In this document: positions 5,978-10,177 of the stretch, piece by piece | Layout of the letters: each line of letters begins with the position of its first letter | Position numbering within the stretch: position 1 is the stretch's first letter | Assembly (NCBI GenBank): GCA_043806645.1 | Contig: JAZDGX010000098.1 | Span: 1-10,177 of the forward strand | Length of the DNA stretch: 10,177 nucleotides | Reading direction: 5' to 3' | From: JAZDGX01 sp043806645 | Lineage (GTDB): Bacteria > Eisenbacteria > RBG-16-71-46 > CAIMUX01 > WJJG01 | Made by a program: the position numbers and the translations under genes | Notes under the pieces: generated by a model | What the model was told of the DNA's origin: nothing | The model's input: only the letters and a program-made list of their open reading frames with translations | The model's database searches: none

Positions 5978-7035
5978 TGCTTCCCCCCGCTCGAGGACCC
6001 CCCGCCCGCGCGCCGGCGCGTCAACAAGGGTACGCCGCGCGCGCCCCGGACGCCCAGCTCTTCCCGGGCCGCCTGCGCCAGATCGCGCTGGATCTTCTCG
6101 ACGGGCCGGCCGAGCGCGCGCGCATCCACGCGTCCCCCGGCGATCATTTCATGCCCGCCCGCGCGGCCCGCGTTTCCCACGATCCGCTGCAGCAGCCTCC
6201 CCGCGTTCACCCGCCGCTCGCTCGTGCGCAGGGAAAGATAGACCTGCCCGCCGTAGACCCCCATGACCAGGCAATGCTCGATGCCCCGCACTCTCAGGAT
6301 GAGATCGGCCAGTTCCGCGGGCACGTCCGGATAGGGCATGCGCAGCAGGCGCGTGATCGCGACGTCGCCATGGACGCGCGTCGCACGGAAGGCCTGGTCG
6401 AGGATCACCAGGTAGGCGCGGGAGAAAGGCGCCTGCTCGATTTCCGCCAGCATCCTGTTGTCCACCAGCGGAAAGACACGCGTGAAGATGCGCGCGTCGG
6501 CGGCGGTCGCCTCGCGACCGAGGTTCTGCGTTTCGGACCGGATGGCGTGGAAGATCGCCGTGGCCAGCCGGCGGTCGAGATCGACTCCCGCGGCCTGCAG
6601 GTATTCGGCCAGCATCGTGACGACCGCGCCGTAGTGGGGCCGGATGTCGTAGAAGGGCACGTCCCGGCTCATGCGCTGCAGGGGATGATGATCGAAAACC
6701 GCCCGCGGAAGGAGTCCCTGCGGGAGGGCGTTGTTGCCGGTGCCGGGCTGTGTATCCACCAGCACGATTGCCTCGTAGCGATCGAAGTCGATGTTGTGTG
6801 CGCGCTCGAGAGGAATGCGCAGGCGTTCGACCATGGCGCGGTTCTGGGCGCGGCCGATCAAACCGCCATAGGCCAGCTGCGCGTCGAGACCGAGGCGTTT
6901 CTGGAGGATGCGCCTCAGGACGAGTGCGCCTCCCAGCGCGTCGGGGTCCGGATGATTGTGCAGCAAAATCAAGACGCGCCGCGCCCCCGCGAGGGTCTCG
7001 GCCAGTCGCTGGAGACTTCGTTCGGCGCGGGTCAT
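5974..7035 (-). CDS. DHH-family phosphoesterase (NrnA/RecJ-like)
   Basis: A 353-residue cytosolic metal-dependent phosphoesterase. DHH-domain motifs are HNHPDPDAL (26-34), VDTQPG (93-98) and DHHP (115-118). The fourth motif, usually T-D-T, reads RSETQNL (166-172), with Glu where Asp is common. The C-terminal DHHA1 domain has GNAGRAGGHEMIAGG (287-301), the substrate-binding glycine/His motif. NrnA-type members degrade oligoribonucleotides of a few bases, pAp or cyclic-dinucleotide products; which applies here cannot be read from sequence. The tail is basic and Gly/Ser-rich. ATG 7035 is chosen because GGGGGAG lies just upstream; an upstream GTG at 7080 would fall in the promoter region. It is the first gene of the operon with lpd and lipBA, overlapping lpd by 4 nt. 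Confidence 0.88.
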   Translation of the reverse strand: MTRAERSLQRLAETLAGARRVLILLHNHPDPDALGGALVLRRILQKRLGLDAQLAYGGLIGRAQNRAMVERLRIPLERAHNIDFDRYEAIVLVDTQPGTGNNALPQGLLPRAVFDHHPLQRMSRDVPFYDIRPHYGAVVTMLAEYLQAAGVDLDRRLATAIFHAIRSETQNLGREATAADARIFTRVFPLVDNRMLAEIEQAPFSRAYLVILDQAFRATRVHGDVAITRLLRMPYPDVPAELADLILRVRGIEHCLVMGVYGGQVYLSLRTSERRVNAGRLLQRIVGNAGRAGGHEMIAGGRVDARALGRPVEKIQRDLAQAAREELGVRGARGVPLLTRRRAGGGSSSGGKQ

Positions 7036-7070
7036 GCGCTCCCCCGATGTTCTGAAGTCCGCCGCGCCGC

Positions 7071-7099
7071 ACCCTACCACAGGCTCCTCGGAGCGACAA
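7071..7099 (-). promoter_or_regulatory. Possible promoter of the DHH-lpd-lipBA operon
   Basis: On the minus strand TTGTCG (7099-7094) and TAGGGT (7076-7071) are separated by 17 nt, with a start expected near 7064 and a leader of about 30 nt. The hexamers are weak matches, especially the -10. The -35 lies in the first copy of the 18-bp repeat array, which would let a repeat-binding protein affect it. Confidence 0.35.
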
Positions 7100-7183
7100 G
7101 GGACGGGGCAGCGACAAGGGTTCGAGAAGCGACGGGGATGCGGGCGGCGACGGGAGATCCCGGGGGTGACGGGGACTCGGAGG
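7093..7183 (+). repeat. Five degenerate 18-bp direct repeats
   Basis: Units begin at 7093, 7111, 7129, 7147 and 7166, so the spacing is 18, 18, 18 and 19 nt. Each opens with GCGAC (the last with GTGAC) followed by a run of purines, for example GCGACAAGGG, GCGACAAGGG, GCGACGGGG, GCGACGGGAG, GTGACGGGG. The second halves of the units vary. The array fills the space between the divergent DHH operon and nadE. It could be a set of regulator sites or only a decayed tandem repeat. Confidence 0.6.
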
Positions 7184-7205
7184 GCGCCGCCCCGGCGAAG
7201 GCGAT

Positions 7206-7234
7206 TTGACGGCCTCTCCTGCGGGACCTACTAT
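7206..7234 (+). promoter_or_regulatory. nadE-nfi promoter (sigma70 type)
   Basis: TTGACG (7206-7211) and TACTAT (7229-7234) are separated by exactly 17 nt. The -35 matches consensus at five of six positions and the -10 at four, including the conserved T, A and final T. Transcription would start near 7241, leaving a leader of about 120 nt before nadE. The repeat array ends about 20 nt upstream of the -35, a position suited to an activator or to upstream repression. Confidence 0.7.
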
Positions 7235-7348
7235 GAACGACGATGGACCGCGGGCGTTTGCGCCGCCGCTCGGATGCGCGAGTCCCCCTCGCCCGCGCGC
7301 CCCTTCCCGGCGAGAGGTCCGGCGGCGTGCCCGCGCCCGTCCGCGTGT

Positions 7349-7354
7349 GGAGGG
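7349..7354 (+). promoter_or_regulatory. Ribosome binding site deciding the nadE start
   Basis: GGAGGG sits six nt before ATG 7361 but directly abuts ATG 7355, which is in the same frame two codons earlier. Spacing therefore favours 7361 as the start. Confidence 0.7.
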
Positions 7355-7360
7355 ATGCCG

Positions 7361-9100
7361 ATGAGCGGGGATGGGATCATCCGCGTCGCGCTGGCCCAGA
7401 TCAACACCACGGTCGGCGATCTGCAGGGCAATCGCGAACGTGTCCTCTGCGCCTGGCGGGAAGCAACGGCCGCCGGGGCGTCGCTGTGCGTATTCCCCGA
7501 ACTCACCCTGACCGGCTATCCGCCGGAGGATCTTCTGCTCAAGCCGTCCTTCCTCGACGATTCCCGCGGCGCCCTCGAGGCGCTGGCGCCCGCGATCGAT
7601 CGGGGACTGGCGCTGGTCGGTTTCGCCGACCCGGGGCCGGCAGCCCCGCGCAACGCGGCCGCGCTCATCGGGGGCGGCGCGATCCGCGGCATCTATCACA
7701 AGTGCACGCTTCCGAACTACGGCGTCTTCGACGAGAAGCGCTACTTCCAGGCGGGGCGCCGCTGTCCCGTCTACGAGATCGGACCGCTGCGCCTGGCGGT
7801 GAACATCTGCGAGGACATCTGGGTCGAGGGCGGGGTGCCATTGCTGCAGGCCGCCGCGGGCGGGGCCAACCTGATGGTCAATCTCTCGGCCTCCCCCTAC
7901 CATGCGCGCAAGGGGCGCGTGCGCGAAGAGTTGGTCACGGTCCTGGCGCGGCGGCTGGGACTGCCCGTGCTGCAGACGAATCTCGTCGGTGGGCAGGATG
8001 AGTTGGTCTTTGACGGCCAGAGCGTCGCCGCCGCGGCCGACGGCACGGTGATCGGAAGGGCCGTGCAGTTCGCCGAGCAGGTGCTCCTGATCGATGTCCC
8101 TCTCGCAGCGGCGACGCGCCGGGACGAAGCCTCCGCCTCCGGCGAGGGGCTCATCCTCGAACGCATCGCCCTTGCGGAGCTGGCCGGCCCCCCGGAGCCT
8201 CCGCGGACCGCGTTGCCCCATCCCGCAATTCACCCGGAGTTGGGCGAAGAAGAGGAAGTCTACCGCGCGCTGCTCCTGGGGCTTTCCGACTATGTCCGCA
8301 AGAACGGCTTTCGCGGCGTCGTGATCGGTCTGAGCGGCGGCATCGATTCGGCCCTGACCGCGGTCATCGCCGCCGATGCGCTTGGGCCGCGGGCGGTCGT
8401 CGCGCTTTCGATGCCTTCGGAGTACTCCTCGCACGAGACGCGCGCGGACGCGCGCCGGACCGCCGCGAATCTGGGCATCGAATTCCATGAGATCCCGATC
8501 GACGGGCTTTTCCGGCGCGCCCGCGAGGATCTCACCCCTGTCTTTCGCGGCGCTCCGGCCGACGTGACCGAGGAGAACCTCCAGGCCCGCATCCGCGGCA
8601 TGCTGCTCATGGCCTTCTCCAACAAATTCGGGCATCTGGTTCTGGCGACGGGAAACAAGAGCGAGGTCGCGGTCGGCTACTGCACGCTTTACGGCGACAT
8701 GGTCGGAGGGTTTTCGGTGCTCAAGGACGTGCTGAAAACCCAGGTGTACCGCCTGGCGCGCTGGCGCAACGGACGCGACCCCAGCCCCCCGATTCCCGAG
8801 ACGACGATCGCGCGGGTCCCCAGCGCCGAACTGCGCCCGGATCAACGCGACACCGACACGCTGCCGCCCTACGAGGTACTCGATCCGATCGTCAAGGCGC
8901 TCGTGGAGGAAGACGCCGCCCCGCGCGACCTGCGCGCGGCCGGTTACGATGCGGAGGTGATCGAGCGGGTCTTTCGCATGATCCAGGGCAACGAATACAA
9001 GCGCCGCCAGGCGGCGCCCGGGATCAAGATCACTCCGCGCGCCTTCGGCCGGGATCGCCGCTACCCGCTCACGAATCGCTACCGGCCGGGCTTGCGATGA
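7361..9100 (+). CDS. nadE: Glutamine-dependent NAD+ synthetase
   Basis: A 579-residue two-domain enzyme for the last step of NAD biosynthesis: deamido-NAD+, ATP and glutamine give NAD+. The N-terminal nitrilase-type amidase domain (about 6-250) releases ammonia and has its triad Glu47 (FPELTLTGYPPEDLL), Lys114 (YHKCTLPNYGVFDE) and Cys150 (NICEDIW). The C-terminal synthetase domain (about 295-579) has the pyrophosphatase-type P-loop GLSGGIDSALT (323-333), SMPSEYSSHETRADA, and LATGNKSEVAVGYCTLYGDMVGGF (428-451), ending in the PGIKITPRAFGRDRRYPLTNRYR substrate region. A short Ala/Pro-rich linker joins the domains. Length and order are as expected. The frame is open upstream to about 6956, but that part has no homology and overlaps the DHH gene. 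It is translationally coupled to nfi by ATGA. Confidence 0.97.
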   Translation: MSGDGIIRVALAQINTTVGDLQGNRERVLCAWREATAAGASLCVFPELTLTGYPPEDLLLKPSFLDDSRGALEALAPAIDRGLALVGFADPGPAAPRNAAALIGGGAIRGIYHKCTLPNYGVFDEKRYFQAGRRCPVYEIGPLRLAVNICEDIWVEGGVPLLQAAAGGANLMVNLSASPYHARKGRVREELVTVLARRLGLPVLQTNLVGGQDELVFDGQSVAAAADGTVIGRAVQFAEQVLLIDVPLAAATRRDEASASGEGLILERIALAELAGPPEPPRTALPHPAIHPELGEEEEVYRALLLGLSDYVRKNGFRGVVIGLSGGIDSALTAVIAADALGPRAVVALSMPSEYSSHETRADARRTAANLGIEFHEIPIDGLFRRAREDLTPVFRGAPADVTEENLQARIRGMLLMAFSNKFGHLVLATGNKSEVAVGYCTLYGDMVGGFSVLKDVLKTQVYRLARWRNGRDPSPPIPETTIARVPSAELRPDQRDTDTLPPYEVLDPIVKALVEEDAAPRDLRAAGYDAEVIERVFRMIQGNEYKRRQAAPGIKITPRAFGRDRRYPLTNRYRPGLR

Positions 9101-9912
9101 ACCCGCAGCGAAACCGCGGCGGCGGCCGGCTCGAGGCCGGGGCCAAAGCCGGCGCGCGCCCGCCCATGGGATCGGCGCACGACTCCGGCCGGGAGGAGGG
9201 CGGCGATCCCCCGCTCAGCCATCCCTGGGACCTCACTCCACGCGAAGCCCTCGCGCTGCAGCAGCAGCTGGCGGAGCGCGTCGTCGCGCGCGGCGCGGCG
9301 CCTGCGGCGCCCATGCTCGTCGCCGGCTGCGACGCGACGGGCAGCGGGCGCTGGAGCCGCGGCGACGAACGCATCACGGCGGCGGTTGTGCTGCTGCGCT
9401 ATCCGGGATGGGAATGCGTCGAGGCGGTGTGGGCCGCGGGGCGCGCGCGGATGCCCTACATCCCGGGATTGCTCAGCTTCCGCGAGGTGCCGGTCTATCT
9501 CGAAGCCTTCGCTCGGCTGCGTGCGCGGCCCGCGCTGTTGCTCTGCGACGGCCAAGGGATCGCCCATCCCCGCGGATTCGGCCTGGCCTCTCACTTGGGC
9601 GTGCTGCTCGATCTCCCCACCGTCGGCGTCGCCAAGTCCCGCCTGATCGGCACGCACCGTGAACCGGGCCTCTCGCGCGGCTCTTCGACGCGCCTGCTGC
9701 ATGAAGGCCGCCTCATCGGGCGAGTGCTGCGCACGCAAACCGGTGTGCGGCCGCTCTACATCTCCCCGGGCCACCGCATCGGCATCGAGGAAAGCGCGCG
9801 CATCGTCCTGCGCATGGCGGCGGGCTATCGGCTCCCCGAACCGACGCGGCTGGCGGATCGATGGGTCGGCACTCTGCGCGGCGGCGGCGGACGGGACTCG
9901 GCTTCTCGGTGA
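9097..9912 (+). CDS. nfi: Endonuclease V (deoxyinosine 3' endonuclease)
   Basis: A 271-residue repair nuclease that nicks DNA (or inosine-containing RNA) one base 3' of a deaminated base. Catalytic features: Asp79 (VAGCDATGSG), Tyr121 wedge region in MPYIPGLLSFREVP with Glu130, Asp151 in LLLCDGQGIAHPRGFGLASHLGVLLDLPTVGVAKSRLIG, and His226 in YISPGHRIGIEESARIV; the ending GYRLPEPTRLADR is typical. Homologues are about 220-235 residues; the excess is an N-terminal extension of about 40 residues, low in complexity (Gly/Arg/Ala-rich). ATG 9097 overlaps the nadE stop by 4 nt (ATGA), which supports this start; Met24 at 9166 is an alternative that would remove half of the extension. In the first acidic motif Ala-Thr replaces the more usual Val-Ser after the Asp. 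Confidence 0.95.
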   Translation: MNPQRNRGGGRLEAGAKAGARPPMGSAHDSGREEGGDPPLSHPWDLTPREALALQQQLAERVVARGAAPAAPMLVAGCDATGSGRWSRGDERITAAVVLLRYPGWECVEAVWAAGRARMPYIPGLLSFREVPVYLEAFARLRARPALLLCDGQGIAHPRGFGLASHLGVLLDLPTVGVAKSRLIGTHREPGLSRGSSTRLLHEGRLIGRVLRTQTGVRPLYISPGHRIGIEESARIVLRMAAGYRLPEPTRLADRWVGTLRGGGGRDSASR

Positions 9913-10177
9913 AACGGACTTGCCGGAAGAACGAATCGAGAGATGGAGGTGCCGCGGGGGGCCTCCGGGGTGGGTTGAGGGTCCCCCGGGACCGGCGCGC
10001 GCATGGAGAAGCCCGATCCCCGGGGCGCGCGCCTTGACTGCGCGCGCACGGCAGGGCAGGCGCACATTCCCTTCGCCGCAGAGAGTGCGCGCTTGAACAT
10101 CCCGGGGGACCCTCAACCCACCCCGGAGGCTGCAGAGTACCGGACTGCCCGCAAAGATGGAGATCCTACCGGCCGCG
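9913..10177. other. Non-coding stretch after nfi
   Basis: No supported gene. Apart from the inverted-repeat element at 9961-10130, bases 9913-9960 and 10131-10177 show nothing recognisable. Confidence 0.6.
9961..10130. repeat. 31-bp perfect inverted repeat with nested hairpins (REPIN/BIME-like)
   Basis: The arms 9961-9991 and 10100-10130 are exact reverse complements and flank a 108-bp spacer. Each arm can itself fold: CCGGGG (9965-9970) pairs with CCCCGG (9984-9989) around a TGGGTTGAGGG-like loop. The spacer holds two more stems: 9994-10002 with 10025-10033 (9 bp) and 10042-10049 with 10085-10092 (8 bp). The overall fold would be a long stem topped by a two-armed junction. No target-site duplication and no ORF with recognisable homology are seen. 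Two inverted palindromic units around a spacer is the layout of REPINs, which are multiplied by RAYT transposases. A structured RNA or a bidirectional terminator are alternatives, though no T-run follows. Confidence 0.75.

Larger units (their letters stand above)
7036..7360. other. 325-bp divergent intergenic region between the DHH operon and nadE
   Basis: No gene is supported here. It holds, from left to right, the ribosome site and possible promoter of the leftward DHH operon, the 18-bp repeat array, the rightward nadE promoter and a leader of about 120 nt that is very rich in GC. A 43-codon frame from 7233 ends in an ATGA overlap with nadE, but its start codon lies within the -10 element and its product is an Arg-rich low-complexity string, so it is not called. 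Confidence 0.7.

Noticed and set aside
7233..7364. A 43-codon leader ORF ending in an ATGA overlap with nadE
   Set aside because: Its ATG overlaps the predicted -10 element, so it would not be on the transcript, and the product is an Arg/Pro string.
6149..8845. An 898-codon open frame on the minus strand
   Set aside because: It is antisense to nadE and in the wrong frame for the DHH gene. Its product is Arg/Gly/Ala-rich with no domain, a usual artefact of GC-rich coding DNA.
9961..10130. Inverted repeat as an insertion sequence or integron attC site
   Set aside because: There is no transposase, no target duplication, and the arms are far longer than attC core sites.

Overview
The window is a compact, strongly GC-rich piece of bacterial chromosome with little non-coding DNA and mostly housekeeping genes. 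A predicted lipoprotein with a clear lipobox and a LipB/LipA lipoate pathway suggest a diderm bacterium. The LexA operator, in contrast, is of the CGAAC-N4-GTTCG type best known from Gram-positives. Base composition, the LexA-linked DinB cassette and the gene fusion would fit an uncultured or delta-proteobacteria-like lineage, but the phylum cannot be fixed from this window. There are no tRNA or rRNA genes, no CRISPR array, no transposase and no phage genes.

Layout. (1) 1-2182, minus strand: an SOS mutagenesis cassette. lexA is followed by a small conserved protein of unknown function and a DinB-type translesion polymerase that runs off the left edge. A perfect 8-bp-arm LexA palindrome lies inside the lexA promoter. 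(2) 2308-2799, plus strand: a predicted lipoprotein carrying one heavy-metal-associated (HMA) domain. Its end overlaps the end of the convergent lipoate gene. (3) 7035-2764, minus strand: a translationally coupled operon of a DHH-family phosphoesterase, dihydrolipoamide dehydrogenase (lpd) and one ORF that fuses octanoyltransferase (LipB) to lipoyl synthase (LipA). The joints are a 4-nt GTGA overlap and an 8-nt overlap. (4) 7036-7360: a divergent intergenic region with five degenerate 18-bp direct repeats and a good sigma70-type promoter. (5) 7361-9912, plus strand: glutamine-dependent NAD synthetase (nadE) joined by an ATGA overlap to endonuclease V (nfi). (6) 9913-10177: no gene, but a 31-bp perfect inverted repeat with nested hairpins that looks like a REPIN/BIME-type element.

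How the genes work together. The left block is a LexA-controlled response to DNA damage. The central operon makes lipoyl cofactor on E2/GcvH domains and supplies the E3 enzyme that reoxidises dihydrolipoyl groups; the DHH phosphoesterase is an unexplained partner. The right block makes NAD+, the electron acceptor of the Lpd reaction, and repairs deaminated (inosine-containing) DNA. Most genes are conventional. The points most worth a second look are the LipB-LipA fusion, the structured inverted repeat after nfi, the SOS operator and the unknown gene between lexA and dinB.
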